Made by a program: the position numbers and the translations under genes. From assembly GCA_046706145.1 (NCBI GenBank), contig JBJKPP010000262.1:1-33832 (forward strand): 33,832 bases of DNA. Reading direction: 5' to 3'. Source of the stretch: JBJKPP01 sp046706145. GTDB taxonomy: Bacteria > Bacteroidota > Ignavibacteria > Ignavibacteriales > Ignavibacteriaceae. Positions 18,523-26,555 of the stretch are shown piece by piece; the first letter of the stretch is position 1, and each line of letters starts with the position of its first letter. The notes under the pieces were generated by a model. That model was not told where the DNA came from. It did not search any database and saw only the letters and a list, made by a program, of their open reading frames with translations.

Positions 18523-18678
18523 TTCATCTATGCTTTTTCAATTATCAATGAATCAAATAAAAGAGTTATTCTTCCAGGAAAGTTTGAAATATCAGTTGGG
18601 GGAGGTCAACCAGATAGTAAAGGAACTGCGGAGGGAATTAATGTGTTGAAAACAAAAATAGAACTAATTGAAAATTAA
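18523..18678 (+). pseudogene. C-terminal remnant of a GH3 gene
   Basis: Ten bases after the corrinoid gene a frame without a start codon reads AFSIINESNKRVILPGKFEI, then SVGGGQPDSKGTAEG, then LKTKIELIEN and TAA. This is the end of the fibronectin III-like domain of GH3 beta-xylosidases (PG-x-F-x-I-x-VGGGQP). TAA at 18520-18522 closes the frame immediately upstream, and no other part of the gene is visible. It is not a copy of the intact GH3 gene at 8556, whose end differs (EPGDFEIMVGNSS). Confidence 0.8.
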
Positions 18679-18723
18679 TAAACAATAGAGCATTATTTTA
18701 GATTTCGGTGAGGTAATAATAAA

Positions 18724-20445
18724 ATGAAAGATGAGAAGAAATTAAGAAGTCAAGATTGGTTTAGCGGATTTAATAAAATGGGATTTGTTCATCGGTCATG
18801 GTTGAGAAATCAGGGTTATCCAAATGATTATTTCCGCGGGCGTCCAGTTATAGGAATTTGTAACACCTGGTCCGAATTAACACCTTGCAACGGGCACCTG
18901 AGGATTTTTGCAGAAATTGTAAAAAAAGGAATATTGGAAGCAGGTGGTGTACCGTTTGAATTTCCTGTGATGTCTATGGGCGAAACGATAATGCGGCCAA
19001 CTACGATGTTGTTTCGTAACCTTGTCAGTATGGACGTTGAAGAATCTATTAGAGCAAATCCACTTGATGGTGTAGTTCTTTTGACTGGTTGTGACAAAAC
19101 AACTCCTTCGACTTTAATGGGAGCATGCAGCGTCGATTTGCCCACCATAGTTGTTCCAGGCGGGCCAATGTTAAATGGAAGATTTAAGGGAGAATTAATC
19201 GGTTCCGGTTCATTTAATTGGATGATAAAAGAAAGACAAAAAACAGGCAATTTTTCTAATGAAGACATGACCGAAGCTGAAATTTGTGCGGCAAGAAGCA
19301 ACGGGCATTGCAACACAATGGGTACAGCCTCGACTATGGCTGTTATGGCAGAAACTTTGGGACTTACTTTGCCTGGAATGTCTGCTATACCTGCTGTTGA
19401 TTCCAGAAAGAAAGTATTGGCTCAGTTGTCAGGACGAAGAATAGTTGAAATGGTGAAAGAAGATTTAACTTTGTCCAAAATACTAACAAGAAAAGCATTT
19501 GAAAATGCCATTATTGTAAATGCCGCAGTCGGCGGTTCTACAAATTTAATTATTCATCTTTTAGCAATCGCAGGAAGAATTGGGGTAGGACTGAACCTGG
19601 AAGATTTTGATAAACTTGGAAGCAAAATTCCTTTATTAGTAAACCTGATGCCTTCGGGTAAATATCTCATGGAGGATTTTTTCTATGCGGGCGGCTTGCC
19701 TGTTGTGTTGAAAGAACTTGAATCTCTTCTTTATTACAATGTAATTACGGCAAACGGGAAATCGCTTAAGGAAAACAATGAAAATGCAAAATGTTACAAT
19801 CGTGATGTGATTGCTTCTTTGGAGAAACCCTTTCAGAAGGAAGCAGGAATTGTTGTACTAAAAGGTAATTTGTGTGAGAATGGGGCTGTAATAAAGCCTT
19901 CTGCTGCAACACCAAAATTGATGAAACATAGAGGCAAGGCGGTTGTTTTTGAAAATATGGAAGATTATCACAAAAGGATAGACTTGCCAGAACTTGACAT
20001 AGACGAATCATCAGTAATTGTACTTAAGAATGTTGGGCCTAAAGGTTATCCAGGGATGCCGGAAGTTGGAAACGTTGACCTCCCTGAGAAGTTAATAAAA
20101 AAAGGTGTGAAAGACATAGTCAGAATTTCTGATGGAAGAATGAGCGGTACAGCTTATGGTACTGTAGTTTTGCACATATCTCCCGAATCGGCTGTGGGCG
20201 GCGTTCTTGCTCTTGTTAAAGATGGAGATATAATTGAATTGGATGTTGAAGCTCGCAAATTACATCTTGACATTACAGATAAAGAATTGCAAAAAAGAAG
20301 GCAAGATTGGAAGCCATCTGAAATCTCGACCAATAGAGGATATGTTAAATTATTTCTCAATCACGTTCAGCAAGCTTATAAGGGAGCTGATTTTGATATT
20401 TTAATAGGGAAATCAGGTGCCGAAGTAAAAGGAGATTTACATTGA
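18724..20445 (+). CDS. IlvD/EDD-family sugar-acid dehydratase (pentonate dehydratase-like)
   Basis: The 573-residue protein belongs to the dihydroxy-acid/phosphogluconate dehydratase family. The iron-sulfur cysteines are visible at C55 (ELTPCNGHL), C123 (LLTGCDKTTPST) and C196 (SNGHCNTMGTAS). The opening RSQDWFSGFNKMGFVHRSWL resembles the L-arabonate/D-xylonate/galactonate dehydratase branch and not IlvD of branched amino acid synthesis. It would convert an aldonate to a 2-keto-3-deoxy acid. The next two genes encode the remaining steps of a Weimberg-type route to 2-oxoglutarate, which supports a pentonate substrate. GGTGAGG lies about 10 bases before the ATG. Confidence 0.87.
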   Translation: MKDEKKLRSQDWFSGFNKMGFVHRSWLRNQGYPNDYFRGRPVIGICNTWSELTPCNGHLRIFAEIVKKGILEAGGVPFEFPVMSMGETIMRPTTMLFRNLVSMDVEESIRANPLDGVVLLTGCDKTTPSTLMGACSVDLPTIVVPGGPMLNGRFKGELIGSGSFNWMIKERQKTGNFSNEDMTEAEICAARSNGHCNTMGTASTMAVMAETLGLTLPGMSAIPAVDSRKKVLAQLSGRRIVEMVKEDLTLSKILTRKAFENAIIVNAAVGGSTNLIIHLLAIAGRIGVGLNLEDFDKLGSKIPLLVNLMPSGKYLMEDFFYAGGLPVVLKELESLLYYNVITANGKSLKENNENAKCYNRDVIASLEKPFQKEAGIVVLKGNLCENGAVIKPSAATPKLMKHRGKAVVFENMEDYHKRIDLPELDIDESSVIVLKNVGPKGYPGMPEVGNVDLPEKLIKKGVKDIVRISDGRMSGTAYGTVVLHISPESAVGGVLALVKDGDIIELDVEARKLHLDITDKELQKRRQDWKPSEISTNRGYVKLFLNHVQQAYKGADFDILIGKSGAEVKGDLH

Positions 20446-20481
20446 TTCTGATTCAAGAAATGATAGTTTAGTTAATTCATT

Positions 20482-21315
20482 ATGAAGCTATACAAAAAAA
20501 GAAACGAAATAATTGTTGAAAATGATGAGTTTTTCTATTCGTTAGAAAATTTAGACTGGGACAAATTTATTAATGATGATAACCTTTTTGATAAAACGAT
20601 GAAAATAATTAATACACAGAAACCAGACAATAACAAAGTAAACATCTTAGATAATTTGGAAGCTCCCATTCATTCACAAGAATTATGGGCAAGCGGAGTT
20701 ACTTATTTGAGAAGCAAAAAGGGGCGTGAGACAGAATCGAAAAGCGCAGGCGGAGGAGATTTTTATGCTCGTGTATACAAGGCAGAACGCCCGGAACTTT
20801 TCTTTAAGGCTACTAGAAATCGAATAGTAAATCCCGGTGGCAAAGTGAGAATAAGAAAGGACTCGACATGGAATGTACCGGAACCAGAGCTTACGCTTAT
20901 GATTTCGTCATCAGGAAAGATAATAGGCTACACGATTGGTAATGATATGAGCTCGCGAAGTATTGAAGGCGAGAATCCACTGTATCTTCCGCAGGCTAAA
21001 ACTTACGATGGATGTGCTGCAATCGGCCCATGTATCTACATTGAGAAGGAATCTCTTTCGGGGGATACTTTAATTTATATGGAAGTGAAAAGAAAAAATT
21101 TGACAGTTTTTGAAGGACAAGTAAAAATAAATCAAATAAAAAGGAAGTTGGAGGATTTAGTTTCGTATTTGTATCTCGAAAGTACATTTCCTCACGGCAG
21201 CTTGTTGATGACAGGAACAGGAATAGTTCCAACAAATGATTTTACTTTGCAAAGTGGTGATAAGATTTTAATTACAATAAACCCGATTGGTACTTTAGTA
21301 AATGAGGTAGAGTGA
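20482..21315 (+). CDS. Fumarylacetoacetate hydrolase-family 2-keto-3-deoxypentonate dehydratase
   Basis: The 277-residue protein has the FAH C-terminal fold. Metal ligands are visible in VPEPELTLMI (E134, E136) and IGNDMSSRSIEG (D155), followed by KTYDGCAAIGPCI. ELWASGVTYLRSKKGRE marks the branch that includes the archaeal and bacterial 2-keto-3-deoxy-arabonate/xylonate dehydratases. That activity gives 2-oxoglutarate semialdehyde. Other FAH members are hydrolases or decarboxylases, so the role rests on the neighbours: a sugar-acid dehydratase upstream and the semialdehyde dehydrogenase one base downstream. Confidence 0.82.
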   Translation: MKLYKKRNEIIVENDEFFYSLENLDWDKFINDDNLFDKTMKIINTQKPDNNKVNILDNLEAPIHSQELWASGVTYLRSKKGRETESKSAGGGDFYARVYKAERPELFFKATRNRIVNPGGKVRIRKDSTWNVPEPELTLMISSSGKIIGYTIGNDMSSRSIEGENPLYLPQAKTYDGCAAIGPCIYIEKESLSGDTLIYMEVKRKNLTVFEGQVKINQIKRKLEDLVSYLYLESTFPHGSLLMTGTGIVPTNDFTLQSGDKILITINPIGTLVNEVE

Positions 21316-21316
21316 T

Positions 21317-22909
21317 ATGAAATTACAAGGATTAAATTTTATAGGTAATAATTTTTCAGGAGAAGGGGAACAAATTTTTAATGCTATAAATCCTAGACAT
21401 AATCAAAAAATGGCACCGGATTTTCATGAGGCAACGACTCAAGAAGTGAACAACGCGATTGAATTAGCAGAGCAAGCGTTTAAAACGTACAGAAAAAAAA
21501 GTGGTATAGAAAAAGCGAATTTCCTGGAAACGATAGCGGATGAAATTCTTAATCTTGGTGAAGATTTAATAAAGAGATGCTGTGATGAAACGGCTTTGCC
21601 GGAAGCAAGGATAACAGGTGAGCGTGGCAGGACTGTAAATCAGTTGAGATTATTTGCGGGACTTCTAAGAGAAGGTTCCTGGGTAGATGCACGAATTGAA
21701 ACTTCGAACCCCCAGAGACAACCTTTACCGAAACCTGATATAAGGAGTATGAAAAAAGCCTTAGGTCCAGTTGGAATATTTGGCGCGAGCAACTTTCCAT
21801 TAGCTTTTTCTGTAGCCGGAGGTGATAGTGCTTCTGCTTTGGCCGCAGGCTGCACAATAGTTGTTAAAGCTCATCCTGCGCATCCAGGCACATGCGAACT
21901 TGTTGGAAATGCAATTAAAACAGCAATTGAAAAATCTGATATGCCAGATGGGACTTTTTCTATGGTACATGGTGCTTCAACTAAAGTTGGGATGTCAATT
22001 GTGAATCATTCTTTGATTAAGGCAATTGGATTTACAGGTTCATTTAGAGGTGGCAAAGCAATTTTTGATGCTGCCGCAAACAGACCAGAACCGATTCCAG
22101 TTTTTGCTGAGATGGGAAGCACTAATCCTGTTTTTATTCTACCCGGAGCGTTAAAACAAAAAAAAGAGGAGATAGCAAAGGGATTAACTGCTTCCGTAAC
22201 CTTGGGGGTTGGTCAATTTTGTACAAATCCGGGGCTTGTATTTTACCAAGATTCTGAGGATGCTGTGAAGTTTCAAAAAATAGCCGCAGAAAATTTTACC
22301 AATGTTGCTGCTGATTCTATGCTTACATCTGGAATTAATAATGCGTATAAGAACGGAATAGACGGCATGAAAAAAAGAAAAGAAATTCAAATACTTGCCG
22401 AAGGTAAATCACAAAAAGCAGAGCTTGAAGGAATAGCATATTTGATGCAAACCAATTCCAGAGATTTTTTGAACGATGAACAACTTGAAAGAGAGATTTT
22501 CGGTCCATCAACCCTAACGGTAACATCAAATGACAAATCGGAACTTCTAAAGGTCGCAGAAAATTTAAAAGGCCATCTCACCGTTACGCTTCAAGCGACG
22601 GATGAAGATTTAAAAAATAATTCAGACTTAATAGAAATTCTTGAGCGAAAAGCGGGGAGATTAATTATAAATGGATTTCCAACTGGCGTAGAAGTATGTC
22701 ATTCCATGGTTCATGGAGGCCCTTTCCCTGCAACTACGGATAGTCGCAGTACATCAGTTGGTACTCTCGCCATAAATCGTTTTTCACGACCTGTTTGTTA
22801 TCAAAATTTTCCAGATGATTTACTTCCTAATGAACTAAAGAATAGTAATCCATTGGGAATCTGGAGATTAGTTGATGGACAGAGAAGAAATACATCTTTA
22901 GAAAATTAG
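21317..22909 (+). CDS. 2-Oxoglutarate semialdehyde (2,5-dioxovalerate) dehydrogenase
   Basis: The 530-residue aldehyde dehydrogenase has the catalytic Cys in GVGQFCTNPG (C302) and the general-base Glu in VFAEMGSTNP (E265). FGASNFPLAFSVAGGDSASA and HGGPFPATTDSRSTSVG are typical of the ketoglutaric semialdehyde dehydrogenase branch that is about 520-530 residues long. It would complete a Weimberg-like route by making 2-oxoglutarate with NAD(P)+. Its ATG lies one base after the stop of the FAH gene, which indicates coupled translation. Confidence 0.88.
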   Translation: MKLQGLNFIGNNFSGEGEQIFNAINPRHNQKMAPDFHEATTQEVNNAIELAEQAFKTYRKKSGIEKANFLETIADEILNLGEDLIKRCCDETALPEARITGERGRTVNQLRLFAGLLREGSWVDARIETSNPQRQPLPKPDIRSMKKALGPVGIFGASNFPLAFSVAGGDSASALAAGCTIVVKAHPAHPGTCELVGNAIKTAIEKSDMPDGTFSMVHGASTKVGMSIVNHSLIKAIGFTGSFRGGKAIFDAAANRPEPIPVFAEMGSTNPVFILPGALKQKKEEIAKGLTASVTLGVGQFCTNPGLVFYQDSEDAVKFQKIAAENFTNVAADSMLTSGINNAYKNGIDGMKKRKEIQILAEGKSQKAELEGIAYLMQTNSRDFLNDEQLEREIFGPSTLTVTSNDKSELLKVAENLKGHLTVTLQATDEDLKNNSDLIEILERKAGRLIINGFPTGVEVCHSMVHGGPFPATTDSRSTSVGTLAINRFSRPVCYQNFPDDLLPNELKNSNPLGIWRLVDGQRRNTSLEN

Positions 22910-23034
22910 TAATTTAAGAAAAATTTTCACTGCTATAAGTGGTTGCTGTATAAGCAGTTATCGATCATTTGGTATTAATCAAAATGTTATTGAGAAAACA
23001 TTTCTTTCAGTAATTATAAATAGGGGAAAAGTTA

Positions 23035-24057
23035 ATGGCAGAAAAATTATTATTTAAATTTGTAAAAGAAGCTAACGATAACAAACGTCGCCTGGTGGTT
23101 CCATTAGTTGGATTTCCAGGTCTTAATATGACAGGTGGCACCATAAAACTAGCTCAGCAAAATTACAGTGAACATTTCAAAACGATAAAAGCTAATGTAG
23201 AAAAATTCAAACCCGACGTCATTTTTCCGTTTATGGATCTTTCAGTTGAAGCAAATGCGCTCGGTAGATATACTATTTTTCCTAAATCAGATTCTGCTAC
23301 AGTCGTGAAGGATAAGTTCAATTTGGAAGACCTAGCCGCTTTAGAGAAGATTAATATTCAAACAGATATGAGATTGCTTGGTTATGTGGAGACAGTGAAA
23401 CTCATGAGTAATGAATTACCATCCTCGATTTTGAAAGGAGCTTACGTTACAGGACCATATACTCTTACTGCTTTGCTCATCGGTGCCGACGAAGCAGCAA
23501 TTGCGACAATTATGAGTCCTGATGATCTACATAAGGTTTGCCGGTTCGCAACGGAAAAGATAAAGGAGTACGTTAAATTGCTTATAGAGTCAGGAGCACA
23601 ATTAGTCTGTATGCTTGAACCCAGCGCCGTTATGCTGGGACCTATGCAATTCGAAGAATTCTCTGGACAATATGTGAAAGATATAAGTAATATTTGTCAT
23701 CATTCCGATGTTTCATCAATATATCATGTGTGTGGAAATACAATGCATCTTATAGAAAAAATGTCAGATTCCGGTGTGGATGCATTAAGCCTTGACTCTC
23801 TAGAAGCCGGAGTAGATCTACCGGAAGCTGCTAAGAGAGTACCGGAGGATGTTGTAATTATGGGAAACATAAGTCCGATTGGTGCACTACTTAATGGAAA
23901 AACAGATGTAGTTGAAAAAGAAGTGATACAATTACTTGAACGTATGGAGCCCTTCCCTAACTTTATATTGAGTACAGGCTGCGACCTTCCGCAGCAAACT
24001 CCTATTGAAAATATTGAAGCTTTTATGAAGGCAGGTAGAAGTTATAAATTAGCTTAA
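23035..24057 (+). CDS. UroD/MtaA-superfamily corrinoid-dependent methyltransferase
   Basis: The 340-residue protein belongs to the uroporphyrinogen decarboxylase superfamily branch of cobalamin methyltransferases (MtaA, MtbA, CmuA-like). The zinc-site pattern is H231-x-C233 (IYHVCGNT) followed by C316 (ILSTGCDLPQQTP), spaced like MtaA. True HemE lacks this triad, and the protein is not in a haem operon. In methanogens relatives transfer methyl groups to coenzyme M; bacterial relatives act as the substrate demethylating step or the acceptor step. It forms the end of the plus-strand cluster whose first gene is the corrinoid protein, so the two probably work together. A 125-base gap separates it from the dehydrogenase gene, with AGGGG before its ATG. 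Confidence 0.85.
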   Translation: MAEKLLFKFVKEANDNKRRLVVPLVGFPGLNMTGGTIKLAQQNYSEHFKTIKANVEKFKPDVIFPFMDLSVEANALGRYTIFPKSDSATVVKDKFNLEDLAALEKINIQTDMRLLGYVETVKLMSNELPSSILKGAYVTGPYTLTALLIGADEAAIATIMSPDDLHKVCRFATEKIKEYVKLLIESGAQLVCMLEPSAVMLGPMQFEEFSGQYVKDISNICHHSDVSSIYHVCGNTMHLIEKMSDSGVDALSLDSLEAGVDLPEAAKRVPEDVVIMGNISPIGALLNGKTDVVEKEVIQLLERMEPFPNFILSTGCDLPQQTPIENIEAFMKAGRSYKLA

Positions 24058-24132
24058 AGAATAATTACTGTTTTGATTAAATAATTGCTGTCTAGATTGT
24101 TTCTACAGTTTGCAAAATATATTGTATAAGAA

Positions 24133-25323
24133 TCATAATCCCAGAGTTCTTTCTATTCCCAATTGTAGTCCTCTTATTTCAGCCAGACTTCGCATTCTAC
24201 CAAACAGTGAATAACCTGGGTAAATTCCTTTGATATTCTGCTCGGGAAGCATGAGATGCCCATGGTCAGGGCGTATAGGCATGCGGGGATTTTTTCTTCC
24301 TTCTTCAGTACGTTTTTTTTGCTCAAGCAAAAGAGTTTTCATAACATTATAAACATCAACGGTACCATCTAGAAGATTATCTTCTATAAAATCACCATTC
24401 TTTTTTACTGTAACATTTCTTAAATGAACGAAGTTCACTTTTTTTGCGAAACTTTCTGCGATATCCGTTAGGTTATTGTTATATCCAGCTCCAAGTGCTC
24501 CTGTACACAATGTAATTCCATTATAAGTGGAATCGGCTACATTCAATAATTTTTCAATATCTTGTTTGTTACTTACAATTCGTGGCAAACCGAGGAGCGT
24601 CATTGGCGGGTCATCAGGATGAATTGCCATAAACACATTAGATTCTTCGGCCACAGGCATAATCTCTTTTATGAAATTGTATAGATTCTCTCTCAGCTCC
24701 TTATCTTTTATATCTTTATACTCTTCCAAAGCCGTTCTAAATTTTTCCAGAGTAAATGATTTCTCGGTTCCAGGAAAAGGGAGCAGCATTGTTTGTATTA
24801 ATATCTCTTTTTGTTTCTCATCCAGGTTTTTATAAAATTTCTCCCCTTCGCTTATTTGGACATCGTTGTAGCTTTGTTCTGCGTTTGGTCTCTGTAATAT
24901 AAAAATATCAAAAGCAGCAAATACTTTAACCTCGAATCTTGTAGTTAAAGAACCATCTTTAAACTTTACATTAAGATTTGTTCTCGACCAATCAAGAACA
25001 GGCATAAAATGATAACTAACTATGTTGATGCCACATTTCCCAAGATTTCTAATAGATTCTTTATAATTCTCAATGTAATGCTGATAATTTCCACTTCTCT
25101 TTTTTATATCCTCGTGTACAGGGATGCTCTCAACCACAGACCATTTTAATTCTTCGGATTCTATTAATTGTTTTCTCTTATCTATTTCATCAACGGTCCA
25201 AATCTCACCGGCAGGAATTTGATGCAATGCTGTAACTATTCCTTCTGCTCCTGCTTGTTTTATTACATCAAGACTTATTAAATCGTTTGGACCGAACCAT
25301 CTCCAGTTTTGCTCTAATGCCAT
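24133..25323 (-). CDS. uxuA: D-mannonate dehydratase
   Basis: The 396-residue protein has the length and motifs of UxuA: QNWRWFGPNDLISL, GAEGIVTALHQIPAGE, WSVVESIPVHEDIK, FMAIHPDDPP, LCTGALGAG, VHLRNVT and MPIRPDHGHLM, holding the His/Cys/Asp metal site. It dehydrates D-mannonate to 2-keto-3-deoxygluconate in the glucuronate pathway. It is convergent with the methyltransferase gene across a 75-base gap, and is probably co-transcribed with the mannonate oxidoreductase gene upstream (90-base gap). The oxygen it removes is the one carried by C4 of the original glucuronate. Confidence 0.95.
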   Translation of the reverse strand: MALEQNWRWFGPNDLISLDVIKQAGAEGIVTALHQIPAGEIWTVDEIDKRKQLIESEELKWSVVESIPVHEDIKKRSGNYQHYIENYKESIRNLGKCGINIVSYHFMPVLDWSRTNLNVKFKDGSLTTRFEVKVFAAFDIFILQRPNAEQSYNDVQISEGEKFYKNLDEKQKEILIQTMLLPFPGTEKSFTLEKFRTALEEYKDIKDKELRENLYNFIKEIMPVAEESNVFMAIHPDDPPMTLLGLPRIVSNKQDIEKLLNVADSTYNGITLCTGALGAGYNNNLTDIAESFAKKVNFVHLRNVTVKKNGDFIEDNLLDGTVDVYNVMKTLLLEQKKRTEEGRKNPRMPIRPDHGHLMLPEQNIKGIYPGYSLFGRMRSLAEIRGLQLGIERTLGL

Positions 25324-25413
25324 TTGTAATCTTTTTCGTTAAGTTATTATTTAGGGGATAAAATTCTGAAAGAATAAACCAAATAACAAGTGAATAAATT
25401 TAGTTTCCTTATT

Positions 25414-26238
25414 TTACACACCGCTAAAAATACTGAACCCACCGTCAATTGGAATTATTGCACCTGTAACAAATTTAGATGCGTCGCTCGCCAACCATAT
25501 AGCAGTTCCAATAAGTTCATCAGGTTCACCAAATCTCTTGAAAGGAGTTATATCAATTATGGATTTACCTCTTTCCGTTAATGAGCCATCATCTTTTGTT
25601 AGGAGTGTTTTATTTTGTTCTGTTATAAGAAAACCTGGAGCTATAGCGTTTACTCTTATTTTGTTTCCGAATTTTAAGGCCATTTCTACAGCCATCCAAC
25701 GGGTAAAGTTATCGACCGCGGCTTTTGCTGCTGAATATCCTACAACACGTGTAATTGTTCTGAAGGAAACCATAGATGATATATTAATTATAGAACCACT
25801 TTTTCGTTCAGCCATAGATTTTGCAAAAGTTAACGTAGGTAGAACCGTACCAGTTAAATTTAAATCAGTTACCTTCTGAAATTCTTCGATATTGAGGTCA
25901 AATATATTTTGATCTACTCCAATTGTTGCCCCTGGCATATTACCGCCTGCAGCATTTATTAGTATGTCAATATGATCAAATTTTTCCAGTATCTTTTCGT
26001 TCACTTCTCCAATATTTTTTTTATCTAAAACATTACATTTCAATCCGACAATTTTATCAGCTTCACCGCCTAGTAATTCTACCTTCTTTTTTAGCTTATC
26101 TTCCTTGGTGCCAAGAATAACAACTTTTGCTCGGGCACTTAATAAACCTTTGGCTATTTCTGTTCCAAGTATTCCACTGCCCCCGGTAATAACCGCAACC
26201 TTACCTTCAATATTAAAAACTGTTTTTAAGTAATCCAT
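25414..26238 (-). CDS. uxuB: SDR-type D-mannonate oxidoreductase (fructuronate reductase)
   Basis: The 274-residue short-chain dehydrogenase has the cofactor motif TGGSGILG (residues 18-25), the structural NAAGG (95-99), and catalytic Tyr168/Lys172 in GYSAAK with the Ser in NISSM. The C-terminus NAIAPGFLITEQNKTLL, TPFKRFGEPDELIG and PIDGGFSIFSGV is distinctive for the fructuronate reductases of the Thermotoga/Bacillus SDR type, not the long-chain E. coli UxuB type. It reduces D-fructuronate to D-mannonate. AGGG precedes the ATG on the minus strand. Confidence 0.88.
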   Translation of the reverse strand: MDYLKTVFNIEGKVAVITGGSGILGTEIAKGLLSARAKVVILGTKEDKLKKKVELLGGEADKIVGLKCNVLDKKNIGEVNEKILEKFDHIDILINAAGGNMPGATIGVDQNIFDLNIEEFQKVTDLNLTGTVLPTLTFAKSMAERKSGSIINISSMVSFRTITRVVGYSAAKAAVDNFTRWMAVEMALKFGNKIRVNAIAPGFLITEQNKTLLTKDDGSLTERGKSIIDITPFKRFGEPDELIGTAIWLASDASKFVTGAIIPIDGGFSIFSGV

Positions 26239-26555
26239 TTTTTATCCCTGTTTACTTATTGAAAATTACTGCTTTTTCAGTGCTTAAAACTATTAGAAAT
26301 CAATTCGTTTTTGCAAAAAATTTATTGATTTTAGATGCTTCAAATTAAACATATCTTCTAAAAAAAACATGAGATGTTAATCCAATTAAACGTTTTCTTA
26401 AGTTTAAATATTTAGATTGTTTAAAGCGTCTAATATTTAGATAAACTCTTCATTTTTCACAATTGATAAACAACACTTGTGATTACTATCTCTTGCAAAA
26501 CTTTCTTAGTGATGATATTTTATTCAATGAAACAATGAGTAAAGGAGGTAAAATT
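26239..26555. other. Divergent intergenic region upstream of uxuB and the SPW-repeat gene
   Basis: This 317-base AT-rich gap must contain both divergent promoters. A 10-base direct repeat ATATTTAGAT occurs at 26408-26417 and 26433-26442 (25-base period). AAACGTTT, an 8-base palindrome with CG centre, is at 26388-26395. AAAGGAGGT at 26541-26549 is the ribosome site of the SPW gene. No further gene is visible. Confidence 0.4.
26408..26442. repeat. 10-bp direct repeat in the uxuB/SPW divergent region
   Basis: ATATTTAGAT occurs at 26408-26417 and 26433-26442. The 25-base period is not a whole number of helical turns, so tandem binding of one factor to one face is not obvious. It could be a regulator half-site or chance in AT-rich sequence. 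Confidence 0.25.

Noticed and set aside
18724..20445. IlvD of branched-chain amino acid synthesis
   Set aside because: The N-terminus and the neighbouring FAH and semialdehyde dehydrogenase genes fit the sugar-acid dehydratase branch; no ilv gene is nearby.
22929..22958. Possible hairpin ACTGCT / AGCAGT between the dehydrogenase and methyltransferase genes
   Set aside because: Only six pairs around an 18-base unpaired loop with no T-run; the segment is better described as an imperfect direct repeat and may be chance.
23035..24057. Haem-pathway uroporphyrinogen decarboxylase (HemE)
   Set aside because: The HxC...C zinc triad, the corrinoid protein in the same cluster and the sugar context point to the MtaA-like methyltransferase branch.
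24058..24132. Bidirectional terminator between the methyltransferase gene and uxuA
   Set aside because: Only a CTGT/ACAG four-base stem was seen; too weak to call.
26463..26555. N-terminal extension of the SPW-repeat protein
   Set aside because: No ribosome site and no family similarity; the AAAGGAGG at 26541 clearly serves the ATG at 26556.
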